Source of the DNA: an uncultured Paracoccaceae bacterium
GTDB lineage: Bacteria > Pseudomonadota > Alphaproteobacteria > Rhodobacterales > Rhodobacteraceae
Direction: 5' to 3'
Length of the DNA: 64,000 nucleotides
Assembly: GCA_947494445.1 (NCBI GenBank)
Contig: CANLVD010000013.1
Location: forward strand, 44,344 to 108,343
Position numbers and translations under genes: made by a program. Every line of letters begins with the position of its first letter. Position 1 is the stretch's first letter. Below the pieces are notes generated by a model. That model ran no database searches and was not told where the DNA came from. It saw only the letters and a program-made list of their open reading frames with translations. Positions 47,731 through 56,257 of this stretch are shown in pieces.

Positions 47731-49531
47731 ACCGAAGCTTCACATAAGAACCGGGCGCGGGCTCAATCTGTCCAAGCTTGGCACCGGGTTTGCGCGCCTT
47801 GATCTTGCGCCCAGATTGCCCTGCCAGCCATGCGTCCCAATCGACCCACCAGCTTCCCGGTGTTTCTTGCGCGCCTTCCAGCCAGCCCTCCATGGTCTCG
47901 GATGACAAATCATCATTGGTCCAGAACTGATATTTGCCCGCAGCCGGTGGGTTGACCACGCCTGCTATGTGACCCGAGCCGGACAGAACAAAACGCAGCT
48001 TGGCCCCTGTCATCATCCGCGCGCCCCGATAAACCGACGATGCAGGCGCGATGTGGTCTTCCCGCGTGGCCACGTGGTAGACTGGGACCTTGATGTGAGA
48101 AAGCGTGATCGGCTCATCCAGCACTTCAAGATCACCCTTGGCGTAGACGTTCTTGTCGTAGAATGTTTCCAGATAGAAATGGTGCACCTTGGCAGGCATC
48201 GATGTGCTGTCGGCATTCCAGTAGAGCAGATCAAACGGAAACGGATCCTTGCCCAGCATGTAATTGTTCACGACGTAGGACCAGATCAGATCGCTTGAGC
48301 GCAGCATGTTGAAGGCAGACGCCATTTTCTGGGCTGGCAGATAACCCTGCTCCATCTCGTCATCGACGGCCCGGATCGTATGATCATCGACAAAGACCTG
48401 CAACTCGCCCGCGTCCGAGAACTCAAGCTGGGCGGTGAAGAACGTGGCCGAGGCGACCCGCTTGTCGCGTTTCTTGCCCAGATAGGACAGAAGCGTGCCG
48501 GTCAACGTGCCACCGATGCAGTAGGAGGCCAGATGCAGAGATTTCTGCCCGGTCTCTTCCAGCACCTTGTCGATCGCAGTCAAGGCACCCTTGGTCAGAA
48601 AGCTGTCCCACGTCTCGTCCTTCTGGGCCGCGCCGGGATTGACCCAGGAGATCATGAAGACCGTGTAACCCTGACCCACCAGCCATTTGACCATCGATTT
48701 CTTCTGGTTGAGGTCGAGCACATAGTATTTGTTGATCCAGGGTGGAATGAACAGGATCGGCTTGGAATAGACCGTATCGGTGCTTGGCGCATATTGGATC
48801 AACTGCAGAATGTCATTCTGGAAAACCACCTCGCCCGGTGTGATGGCCATGTCACGGCCAACCTCGAAGGCGTCCATATCGGTCTGCCGGATCAGAAGCT
48901 GGCCCTTGCCGCGCTCCATATCCTCCAACATCATTTTCAGTCCCTTGACCAGATTTGCACCCCGGCTCTCAAGCGTGGCTTCCAGCACTTCCGGGTTGGT
49001 CGAGAAGAAATTGGCCGGGTTCATCGCCTCTACCATGGTGCGGGTATAGAATTCGGCCTTCTTGCGGGTGCGCGGGTCCATATCCCCTTCACCGACTGTG
49101 TGGACCGTGTGATTAATCCAGCCTGCGGTCAGCAGATAGGACTGCTTGAGGTAGTCAAAAGCCGCGTTCTCCGTCCAGTCCTTGTGGGCAAAACGCTTTG
49201 AGGCCTTCTCGGCAAAGGCAGGGGTTTCAACTTCATGTGTGGCCTCACCACCAAGCCACTTCATTGTCGCCTGTTTCCACAGATCAGCCTGTGCACTCCA
49301 CAGTTCGACCGTGGCATGCGCCATCTCGCGCGGGTGGTCCATCAATGTGCGTGTCAGTCCCGACATGGCCGGGATGGAGTTCAGCGGATCAACCTGTCCC
49401 ACACCCCCGTCCTGAGATTGTGCCGAGAGATAAAGCGCCCAAATCTTCTGGCTCAATTCGGCCGCTTGCGCCATATTGGCGGCAAGCTCTGTGCTCTGGT
49501 CCATCAAACTGGCATCAATGTGATCTGTCAC
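47717..49531 (-). CDS. phaC: Class I polyhydroxyalkanoate synthase
   Basis: 604 aa. Polymerises 3-hydroxyacyl-CoA into storage granules. Lipase-like box SYCIGGT with catalytic Cys338; the Gly usually at the first position is Ser here. The catalytic Asp and His are expected in REDHIAP and GSGHIAG. The PHA-synthase N-terminal domain is also seen. The GTG at 49531 has GGAGGG in front and gives the family length; the longer frame is rejected. Divergent from a small lipoprotein gene. It can draw substrate from the beta-oxidation genes in this window. Confidence 0.93.
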   Translation of the reverse strand: MTDHIDASLMDQSTELAANMAQAAELSQKIWALYLSAQSQDGGVGQVDPLNSIPAMSGLTRTLMDHPREMAHATVELWSAQADLWKQATMKWLGGEATHEVETPAFAEKASKRFAHKDWTENAAFDYLKQSYLLTAGWINHTVHTVGEGDMDPRTRKKAEFYTRTMVEAMNPANFFSTNPEVLEATLESRGANLVKGLKMMLEDMERGKGQLLIRQTDMDAFEVGRDMAITPGEVVFQNDILQLIQYAPSTDTVYSKPILFIPPWINKYYVLDLNQKKSMVKWLVGQGYTVFMISWVNPGAAQKDETWDSFLTKGALTAIDKVLEETGQKSLHLASYCIGGTLTGTLLSYLGKKRDKRVASATFFTAQLEFSDAGELQVFVDDHTIRAVDDEMEQGYLPAQKMASAFNMLRSSDLIWSYVVNNYMLGKDPFPFDLLYWNADSTSMPAKVHHFYLETFYDKNVYAKGDLEVLDEPITLSHIKVPVYHVATREDHIAPASSVYRGARMMTGAKLRFVLSGSGHIAGVVNPPAAGKYQFWTNDDLSSETMEGWLEGAQETPGSWWVDWDAWLAGQSGRKIKARKPGAKLGQIEPAPGSYVKLRFDKA

Positions 49532-49546
49532 CTGCAACCCTCCACG

Positions 49547-49903
49547 ATGCGCTCCGGCGCAGCCCTTCCTAAAAGGATAGGCCATCTGCTGGCAATTGTC
49601 ATTCGTGCAAGGCTGGTATGTGCCTCTGTCCTGCTTGTTTCCGGGTGTGCCTTGCAAATCGATCCAGCGATCTACGACCAACCCGAAATGGCCGCGTCCG
49701 AGGCGCCCTGGCCTGAGTTGCGCGATCTGGCGGAATTCCGCACTGGCATCAGGACGCCCAGCCAGACACGCGAGGTTGAACAAGCAACAAGGGACAGTCT
49801 GGACGCGCGCATCGCAGGTCTGCGCTCACGCGCCGAAGCCATGTCCGCTCCGGTTCTGACCGCAGCCGACCGGCAACGCCTGTCAGGCGCGACTCGGCGC
49901 TAA
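49547..49903 (+). CDS. Small putative lipoprotein, unknown function
   Basis: 118 aa. N-terminal basic and hydrophobic segment with a lipobox VLLVSGC (Cys about residue 33), then a Glu/Arg-rich, probably helical domain. Start at the ATG 49547 is tentative since the ribosome site is weak. Divergent from phaC by 15 bp. No family recognised. Confidence 0.55.
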   Translation: MRSGAALPKRIGHLLAIVIRARLVCASVLLVSGCALQIDPAIYDQPEMAASEAPWPELRDLAEFRTGIRTPSQTREVEQATRDSLDARIAGLRSRAEAMSAPVLTAADRQRLSGATRR

Positions 49904-49970
49904 CAAGCCCTCGCCAAAGGCAGGACGCCGACATATAAGCAGGCTAATTTCCGCAAGAGACACCAAAGCC

Positions 49971-51206
49971 ATGACCGAAGAATTCTACCGCATCAAACGC
50001 CTGCCCCCTTACGTCTTTGCCGAGGTGAACCGCCTGAAGGCCAAATTTCGATCCGAGGGCATGGACATCATCGACTTCGGCATGGGCAACCCGGATATGG
50101 ACACGCCGTCGCATATCGTTGAAAAACTGGTGGAGACGGTGCGCAAGCCAAGAACCCATCGGTATTCGTCCTCCAAAGGCATTCCGGGGCTGCGCAAGGC
50201 GCAAGCTGGCTATTATGCGCGACGTTTCGGCGTGAAGCTCGACCCCGAGACCGAGATCATCGCGACACTGGGCTCCAAGGAAGGTCTAGCCAACCTCGCC
50301 ATGGCGATCACCGCGCCGGGCGATGTGATGCTGGTGCCAAACCCGTCCTATCCGATCCACCCCTATGGCTTCATGATCGCAGGCGGAACCTTGCGCCATA
50401 TCCAGACGCTGAAGGACGGTAAATTCGACCCTGAAGCCTACATGCAAAGCCTGGACCGCGCCGTGACCCATTCGGTTCCGAAACCGGTCGCTTTGGTCGT
50501 CAGCTTCCCGTCCAACCCGACCTCGCAACTGGCTGATCTGGATTTCTACGCGGAACTGGTCCGGTTTGCCAAAAAACACCACATCTGGGTTCTGTCCGAT
50601 CTGGCTTATTCCGAGATCTACTTCGACGGCAATCCGCCGCCATCGGTGCTGCAAATCGATGGTGCGAAAGACTGTTCGGTGGAGTTCACGTCACTCTCTA
50701 AAACATTCGCTATGCCCGGCTGGCGCATGGGCTTTGCCGTGGGCAATGAACGTCTGATCGGGGCGTTGACGCGGATCAAATCCTATCTCGACTACGGTGC
50801 GTTCACACCCGTGCAGGTGGCAGCCGCTACCGCCCTGAACGGGCCCGAAGATTGCATTGACGAGATCCGCCAGATCTACAAATCCCGCCGCGACGTGCTG
50901 GTGGAAACTTTTGGCCGGGCCGGCTTTGTTGTCCCCCCCCCACCTGCCACCATGTTCGCCTGGGCCCCGATCCCGCCGGCCTTTGCCTCCATGGGCTCCA
51001 TGGCCTTCTCGAAGATGCTGCTTGAGGAGGCCGAGGTTGCAGTCTCACCCGGTGTCGGCTTTGGTGAATACGGCGAGGGCTACGTTCGTCTTGGACTGGT
51101 CGAGAACGAGCACCGGATCCGGCAGGCAGCCCGCAACATCAAGCGCCTGATGTCGGATACACAAAACATGCTGTCCAAGCACAACCCGGCCAATCAGAAT
51201 GGATGA
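49971..51206 (+). CDS. Class I/II PLP aminotransferase (AlaC/DapL-like)
   Basis: 411 aa. PLP Lys244 is in SLSKTFAMPGWRMG; the Asn and Asp/Tyr sites lie in FPSNPTSQLADL and VLSDLAYSEIYFDG. It transfers an amino group, most likely to pyruvate or an aspartate-family acceptor. It lies upstream of homoserine dehydrogenase, which suggests a role in alanine or aspartate-family amino acid synthesis. Codons for a proline run contain a C9 tract (50933-50941), prone to slippage. It overlaps the next gene by 8 bp. Confidence 0.9.
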   Translation: MTEEFYRIKRLPPYVFAEVNRLKAKFRSEGMDIIDFGMGNPDMDTPSHIVEKLVETVRKPRTHRYSSSKGIPGLRKAQAGYYARRFGVKLDPETEIIATLGSKEGLANLAMAITAPGDVMLVPNPSYPIHPYGFMIAGGTLRHIQTLKDGKFDPEAYMQSLDRAVTHSVPKPVALVVSFPSNPTSQLADLDFYAELVRFAKKHHIWVLSDLAYSEIYFDGNPPPSVLQIDGAKDCSVEFTSLSKTFAMPGWRMGFAVGNERLIGALTRIKSYLDYGAFTPVQVAAATALNGPEDCIDEIRQIYKSRRDVLVETFGRAGFVVPPPPATMFAWAPIPPAFASMGSMAFSKMLLEEAEVAVSPGVGFGEYGEGYVRLGLVENEHRIRQAARNIKRLMSDTQNMLSKHNPANQNG

Positions 51207-51522
51207 GTGGGACTGGGACACCCAGCAGAACGAGACTGCCGCGACCGTACATCATCTGAACACAGAACAATCCGTCGCCCTTGGTGGCGCAATCACACTG
51301 GAAATCCAGTTGGTGGCAACTGACACTGCGGACAGGGGTGCGTTGCTCAAGGCTCTCAAGATGTTCGGCTATGTAGCACAGGAAACGGATGACGAAATCG
51401 AAGTGAGCGTGCCCGACATCACCTTCACCTTTGATGACATCTGGCTGCATGAGGAACGCGTCACCAAAATCGCGCTCCCCCGCGGATACCACCCTGATGG
51501 CTGGGGGTTCTGGGAGCCCTGA
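51199..51522 (+). CDS. Small acidic protein, possible RraB-like
   Basis: 107 aa, highly acidic at the start (MDEWDWDTQ). The sequence ends GYHPDGWGFWEP, which loosely recalls the DGWG end of RraB-type RNase E inhibitors; the similarity is too weak to name it. Overlaps the aminotransferase gene by 8 bp, so it is translationally coupled. Cytoplasmic; no signal or membrane segment. Confidence 0.65.
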   Translation: MDEWDWDTQQNETAATVHHLNTEQSVALGGAITLEIQLVATDTADRGALLKALKMFGYVAQETDDEIEVSVPDITFTFDDIWLHEERVTKIALPRGYHPDGWGFWEP

Positions 51523-51563
51523 TCGGTCAGGCATCCGAGCAAATCCTGTTTCGATTTTCCCTC

Positions 51564-51582
51564 AAATACTCCCGCCGGAGGC
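51564..51582. repeat. Intergenic repeat, copy 2 (19 bp, with 28294-28312)
   Basis: Identical 19-bp aaatactcccgccggaggc with a CTCC/GGAG hairpin, in the 152-bp gap before hom. Copy 1 lies at 28294. The rest of the gap is the hom promoter region. Confidence 0.6.
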
Positions 51583-51674
51583 ATCCGACATCTTCCAGGC
51601 AGGACCTGCCCTTGCACGGCCAGCGCAAACCGCCTAACAGGGCGGGCAAGAATTTTGCCATAAGGGGATGGAAC

Positions 51675-52961
51675 ATGACACAACCGCTTCGGATCGCGAT
51701 TGCCGGATTGGGCACCGTAGGCGCAGGCGTTGTGAAGATGCTCCAGACCCATGGCACCATGATCAATTCCCGCGCTGGACGCGCGGTGGAAATCGTGGCG
51801 GTCTCTGCCCGGTCGCGCTCCAAGGATCGCGGCGTCGATCTTGCGGCATTTGGCTGGGAAGACGACCCGGTTGCACTTGCCCGCCGCGATGACGTCGATC
51901 TGCTGATTGAGGTCATGGGCGGCGAAGACGGCCCGGCAAAGGCCTGTGTCGAGGCGGCTCTGTCTTCGGGCAAACATGTTGTCACTGCCAACAAGGCAAT
52001 GCTCGCCCATCACGGACAGGCCATGGCAGCACTGGCCGAAGCAAATGGCGTGGCCCTGCGCTTTGAGGCAGGCGTTGCAGGCGGCATCCCGATCGTCAAA
52101 GCGCTGACCGAAGGTCTGGCTGGCAATAAGATTACCCGTGTCATGGGCGTGATGAACGGCACCTGCAACTACATCCTGACAACGATGGAAGCGACTGGCG
52201 CGGATTATCTCGATGTCCTGCGCGATGCTCAGGCGCTGGGATATGCCGAAGCCGATCCTGCCTTTGACGTCGGCGGCACCGATGCCGCCCACAAGCTTGC
52301 CCTGCTCGCAGCAACAGCCTTTGGCACTCAGGTCAGCTTTGATGCGGTTGTGACACAGGGGATCGAACAGATTTCCCTACCCGACATTCATGCAGCCCGC
52401 GACATGGGATATCGCATCAAGCTTCTAGGCGTTGCCCAACGCAATCAGGACGGGCTTGAGCAGCGGATGCAACCCTGTCTGGTTCCATCTGACTCGCCTC
52501 TGGGCATGCTGGAAGGCGTGACCAACATGGTTCTCATCGAGGGCGATTTCATCGGTCAGACCGTCTATCAGGGCCCCGGTGCCGGCGAAGGCCCCACCGC
52601 ATCGGCCATTCTTGGCGATGTCGTCGATGTGGCACGCGGTCTGGTCATTCCGGCCTTTGGCCAGCCTTCCTCGGCGCTTTTGCCAGCGAAGGCCGCTTCG
52701 CCGGGCTCGGAAGGCGCATTCTATCTCAGACTTGAACTTGAAGACGCCCCCGGCACGCTGGCCCGCGTGGCCGAAGCGCTGGCGGAGCAGAGCGTGTCCA
52801 TCGACCGCATGCGCCAGTACAGCCACAATGGCAAGACAGCGCCGGTGCTGATCGTGACCCACAAAACCTCTCCTGCCCGGTTGCAATCCGCTCTTGATAC
52901 CATCGCCGCATTGTCGGTTTCCCACGCACCGCCCGTGGCCCTGCGGATAGAGGACGTTTGA
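51675..52961 (+). CDS. hom: Homoserine dehydrogenase
   Basis: 428 aa. Reduces aspartate semialdehyde to homoserine for threonine and methionine synthesis. NAD(P) motif GLGTVGAG at the N-terminus, catalytic domain with GVMNGTCNYIL and EADPAFDVGGTDAAHKLA, and a C-terminal ACT domain (from about residue 350: DAPGTLARVAEALAEQSVSID) for threonine feedback. ATG at 51675 is preferred over an upstream in-frame ATG at 51612 since AAGGGG precedes it. Confidence 0.96.
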   Translation: MTQPLRIAIAGLGTVGAGVVKMLQTHGTMINSRAGRAVEIVAVSARSRSKDRGVDLAAFGWEDDPVALARRDDVDLLIEVMGGEDGPAKACVEAALSSGKHVVTANKAMLAHHGQAMAALAEANGVALRFEAGVAGGIPIVKALTEGLAGNKITRVMGVMNGTCNYILTTMEATGADYLDVLRDAQALGYAEADPAFDVGGTDAAHKLALLAATAFGTQVSFDAVVTQGIEQISLPDIHAARDMGYRIKLLGVAQRNQDGLEQRMQPCLVPSDSPLGMLEGVTNMVLIEGDFIGQTVYQGPGAGEGPTASAILGDVVDVARGLVIPAFGQPSSALLPAKAASPGSEGAFYLRLELEDAPGTLARVAEALAEQSVSIDRMRQYSHNGKTAPVLIVTHKTSPARLQSALDTIAALSVSHAPPVALRIEDV

Positions 52962-53055
52962 GCCTGTTCGCAAAATTCTTTCGCAAAAACACATTTTTCT
53001 GTCACAACTGACGGTCAAGAGATCGTCCAAGAGATCACTGTAAAAGGGGCACACC

Positions 53056-54024
53056 ATGCCGAAGACCGACCAGATCTATTCCGACCGCATGTTGTCATTG
53101 GGCCTTGCCCGGGTCTCGGAGGCTGCGGCCATTGCATCTGCAAGGCTGATCGGCAAGGGCGACGAGAAGGCAGCCGATCAGGCTGCTGTTGACGCAATGC
53201 GCAACCAGCTCAACATTCTCGACATCGCAGGCGTTGTGGTCATTGGTGAGGGCGAGCGCGACGAAGCACCCATGCTCTACATTGGCGAAGAGGTCGGAAC
53301 CGGCGATGGGCCGGGCGTGGACATCGCCCTTGATCCGCTGGAAGGCACGACGCTTACGGCCAAGGACATGCCCAACGCGCTGGCCGTGATTGCCATGGGG
53401 CCGCGCAATTCCATGCTGCATGCACCAGATGTCTATATGGACAAGCTCGCCATCGGACCGGGCTATCAGGAAGGGCTCGTCAATCTCGACATGACACCGA
53501 CCGAGCGGATCATCAGAATGGCAAATGCCAAGGGCTGCGCGCCCCAAGACGTCATGGTCTGCGTTCTGGAACGCCCCCGCCACGAGGCGCTGATCGAAGA
53601 AATCCGTTCCACCGGTGCACGCATTCGCCTGATCACCGATGGCGATGTTGCAGGTGTCATTCACTGTGCGGAATCAGCCAAGACGGGCATCGACATGTAC
53701 ATGGGTTCGGGTGGTGCGCCAGAGGGCGTTCTGGCCGCGGCTGCGATGAAATGCATGGGCGGACAGATCCAGGGCCGTCTGTTGTTCCGAAACGACGATG
53801 AACGGGGACGCGCCAAGAAGGCCGGGATCACCGATCTGGACAAGATCTACCGCCGCGATGACATGGTGACCGAAGACGTGATTTTCGCAGCCACAGGTGT
53901 CACCGATGGAAGCCTTGTGAGAGGCGCGCATCGTGATGGTGACTTCCTTGAGACCGAGACCATTCTGATGCGGTCCAAAACCGGGTCGGTTCGCCGTCTG
54001 ATCTATCGCCAGAACAACATCTGA
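53056..54024 (+). CDS. glpX: Fructose-1,6-bisphosphatase class II
   Basis: 322 aa. Removes the 1-phosphate of fructose-1,6-bisphosphate in gluconeogenesis. Metal and phosphate blocks: GEGERDEAPMLYIGE, GDGPGVDIALDPLEGTT and MGSGGAPEGVLAAAAMKC. It follows hom by 94 bp and shares one base with the small membrane protein gene that follows. The gap holds two TTCGCAAAA copies but no gene. Confidence 0.95.
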   Translation: MPKTDQIYSDRMLSLGLARVSEAAAIASARLIGKGDEKAADQAAVDAMRNQLNILDIAGVVVIGEGERDEAPMLYIGEEVGTGDGPGVDIALDPLEGTTLTAKDMPNALAVIAMGPRNSMLHAPDVYMDKLAIGPGYQEGLVNLDMTPTERIIRMANAKGCAPQDVMVCVLERPRHEALIEEIRSTGARIRLITDGDVAGVIHCAESAKTGIDMYMGSGGAPEGVLAAAAMKCMGGQIQGRLLFRNDDERGRAKKAGITDLDKIYRRDDMVTEDVIFAATGVTDGSLVRGAHRDGDFLETETILMRSKTGSVRRLIYRQNNI

Positions 54025-54347
54025 TGGTGCGTAAAGTCGGATATGGAGAGGACCCGGAGAGGCCTTCGGTCTCCTCCAATCTGACGGCCACGCCCGGACC
54101 AAGCAGCAAGCGGCAATGGTTCAAGCAAGCCTTGGGTCTGCTCATCATGCTGGTGATGCTGGGCTTCGGCCTGTCGCTGATTTTTACCGGTCTGGCCGAA
54201 GGTGATGGCCTGCAAGTGGCTTTTGCGATGGTCTGGTCGGTTCTGGCCATCACCATGATTGCCAAGGCTGTTCTGCGCAGACTGGGTCTGGTCTCGCGAG
54301 AGACACCCACTACAAAATCCCGATGGTCGCTCGATTCAGATGAGTGA
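54024..54347 (+). CDS. Small membrane protein of unknown function
   Basis: 107 aa. Hydrophilic N-terminal 30 residues, then two membrane segments (LGLLIMLVMLGFGLSLIFTGL and VAFAMVWSVLAITMIAKAVL) joined by a short loop. Starts at the last base of glpX and overlaps recJ by 8 bp, so it is in one coupled unit. No function assignable. Confidence 0.65.
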   Translation: MVRKVGYGEDPERPSVSSNLTATPGPSSKRQWFKQALGLLIMLVMLGFGLSLIFTGLAEGDGLQVAFAMVWSVLAITMIAKAVLRRLGLVSRETPTTKSRWSLDSDE

Positions 54348-56094
54348 CCCGACCTTTCTCGGCATTGAGCAATCAGTGACCGGACGGCGCTGGACCGGAC
54401 CCTCGCCCGAGGTCGAGCGTCACTCTGAGGCCATCACACAACTGACTGACTTGCCGCTGATCGTTGCCCGCGTTCTGGCCCGCTCGGGCGTCAGCCCTGA
54501 TGCGGCTCAGGAGTATCTGGCACCGTCCCTGCGCAGCACCATGCCCGATCCCAGATCCCTGCGGGATATGGAAGTGGCCGCCGGTCGGTTTCTGCAGGCA
54601 GTCAGGCACGGTCAGCCCATTGCAATTTTCGCCGACTATGACGTCGATGGCGGGTCATCGGCCGCCCTTCTTGTCAACTGGCTGCGCGCGCTTGCAAAGT
54701 CAGCGACGGTCTATGTGCCGGACCGGATCGATGAGGGGTATGGTCCCAATGATGAGGCCATGACGGCGCTGGCCAAGGCCCATGACCTGATTATCTGTGT
54801 GGATTGCGGAACCCTTAGCCACGGCCCGATTGCAGCCGCCAAATCTGCCGGGGCCGATGTGCTGGTGCTTGATCACCATCTGGGAGCCGAAACCCTGCCA
54901 CCCGCCGATGCTGTGGTCAATCCGAACCGGCAGGACGAGGATGGCGCGCTTGGCCACCTTTGTGCAGCTGGCGTTGTGTTCCTGTTTCTGGCCGAGGCCA
55001 ACCGGCAGATGCGCGACGACGGCGGCAAGCCCCCTGACCTTCTGTCGCTTCTTGACCTCGTGGCATTGGCCACAGTGGCCGATGTGGCCCCGTTGATCGG
55101 CTTCAACCGTGCCTTGGTGCGTCAGGGATTGACAGTAATGGCGCGCCGTACGCGCCCCGGTCTGGTGGCGCTTTCGGATGCGGCACAGCTGCGCTCGGCC
55201 CCCACGGCCTATCATCTTGGCTATCTGCTGGGACCACGGGTCAACGCTGGCGGGCGCATCGGTGCGGCTGATATGGGCGCGCGCCTTTTGTCCACTGATG
55301 ACCCGCATGAGGCCGCAGCACTGGCTGAAAAGCTCGACCACTTGAACCGCGAGCGGCGCGAGATCGAGGCTCAGGTCCTGGCTGACGCCATCGCACAGTC
55401 TGACGCGCGTGGCACTGACGGCCCGCTGGTCTGGGCCGCAGGTGAAGGCTGGCATCCCGGCGTCGTCGGCATCGTCGCGTCTCGTCTGAAGGAAGCATAC
55501 AACCGCCCCGCGATTGTCATCGGTCTGGACGGGGATGAGGGCAAGGGTTCGGGTCGCTCGGTGACCGGTATCGATCTGGGTGCATGTGTTGCGCGCTGCG
55601 CCAGTGAAGGTCTTTTGCTTAAAGGTGGCGGTCACAAGATGGCAGCCGGTCTGACGGTTGCAGCAGACCGGCTGGATGAGGCCATGGAGCGGCTGGGTGC
55701 GCTTCTGGGCAAACAGGGTGCCGCTGACCGAGGCCCCAAGGACCTTCGTCTTGACGGCGTGCTGGCCTGTGGTGCTGCCACACCTGATCTGATCACAGCG
55801 CTTGAGACAGCAGGCCCTTTCGGTGCAGGCGCTCCTGCCCCACGGATAGCCCTATCAGGCGTGCAGGTCACTTTTGCGAAACCCGCTGGTGAAAGCCACC
55901 TGAGGCTGACGTTGGGCGATGACACCGGACGCCTTGAAGCGATCTGTTTTCGTGCCTTCGAAGGCGAGCTGGGGAGTTTCCTCTCTTCCCGGCAGGGCCA
56001 GGCCATTTCGGTTGCCGGACGGTTGCAAATTGATGATTGGGGCGGACGTCTCAAAGCGAAACTGCAACTGGAAGATGCCGCCCCATCGGCTTGA
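54340..56094 (+). CDS. recJ: Single-stranded-DNA-specific exonuclease RecJ
   Basis: 584 aa. 5'-3' exonuclease in recombination and mismatch repair. DHH phosphoesterase blocks: IFADYDVDGGSSA, VDCGT, VLDHHLGAETLP, the DHHA1 glycine block GGGHKMAAG, and an OB-like C-terminal domain. ATG at 54340 is the usual N-terminus (MSDPTFLG); the longer frame is not needed. Last core gene before the tRNA and the mobile element. Confidence 0.95.
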   Translation: MSDPTFLGIEQSVTGRRWTGPSPEVERHSEAITQLTDLPLIVARVLARSGVSPDAAQEYLAPSLRSTMPDPRSLRDMEVAAGRFLQAVRHGQPIAIFADYDVDGGSSAALLVNWLRALAKSATVYVPDRIDEGYGPNDEAMTALAKAHDLIICVDCGTLSHGPIAAAKSAGADVLVLDHHLGAETLPPADAVVNPNRQDEDGALGHLCAAGVVFLFLAEANRQMRDDGGKPPDLLSLLDLVALATVADVAPLIGFNRALVRQGLTVMARRTRPGLVALSDAAQLRSAPTAYHLGYLLGPRVNAGGRIGAADMGARLLSTDDPHEAAALAEKLDHLNRERREIEAQVLADAIAQSDARGTDGPLVWAAGEGWHPGVVGIVASRLKEAYNRPAIVIGLDGDEGKGSGRSVTGIDLGACVARCASEGLLLKGGGHKMAAGLTVAADRLDEAMERLGALLGKQGAADRGPKDLRLDGVLACGAATPDLITALETAGPFGAGAPAPRIALSGVQVTFAKPAGESHLRLTLGDDTGRLEAICFRAFEGELGSFLSSRQGQAISVAGRLQIDDWGGRLKAKLQLEDAAPSA

Positions 56095-56125
56095 AACTTT
56101 TTGTCCAACCGGGCCGAAAACCCCC

Positions 56126-56154
56126 TTGCGCGTCCAGTCGTGATCCCATAAACA
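56126..56154 (+). promoter_or_regulatory. Sigma-70-type promoter of tRNA-Glu
   Basis: TTGCGC (56126-56131), 17-bp spacer, TAAACA (56149-56154), ending 20 bp before the tRNA 5' end. Inference from match to consensus and place. Confidence 0.5.
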
Positions 56155-56174
56155 CCCCGCTACGGAAGAAGAGT

Positions 56175-56250
56175 GCGCCCATCGTCTAGTGGTCTAGGAC
56201 GCCGCCCTTTCACGGCGGAAACACGGGTTCGAGTCCCGTTGGGCGTGCCA
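56175..56250 (+). tRNA. tRNA-Glu (anticodon UUC)
   Basis: 76 nt. Acceptor stem GCGCCCA / TGGGCGT, D-arm, anticodon stem CCGCC/GGCGG with loop CTTTCAC (anticodon TTC at 56209-56211), T-arm with GGTTCGAGTCC, and encoded CCA at 56248-56250. The first pair of the acceptor stem is G-U. The 3' end is the target of the mobile element to its right and is left intact. Confidence 0.96.
56228..56250 (+). other. Left attachment site (att) of the mobile element
   Basis: The T-arm and acceptor 3' half of tRNA-Glu (TTCGAGTCC... to CCA) are the usual core for tyrosine integrases. The integrase gene begins its stop 8 bp further right. The partner att copy is expected beyond 64000; none was seen inside the window. 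Exact core length cannot be set. Confidence 0.55.
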
Positions 56251-56257
56251 CTTCCAT

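Noticed and set aside
1..56174. Insertion sequences or transposases in the core part
   Set aside because: No transposase gene or terminal inverted repeats with target duplications were recognised outside the tRNA-linked element.
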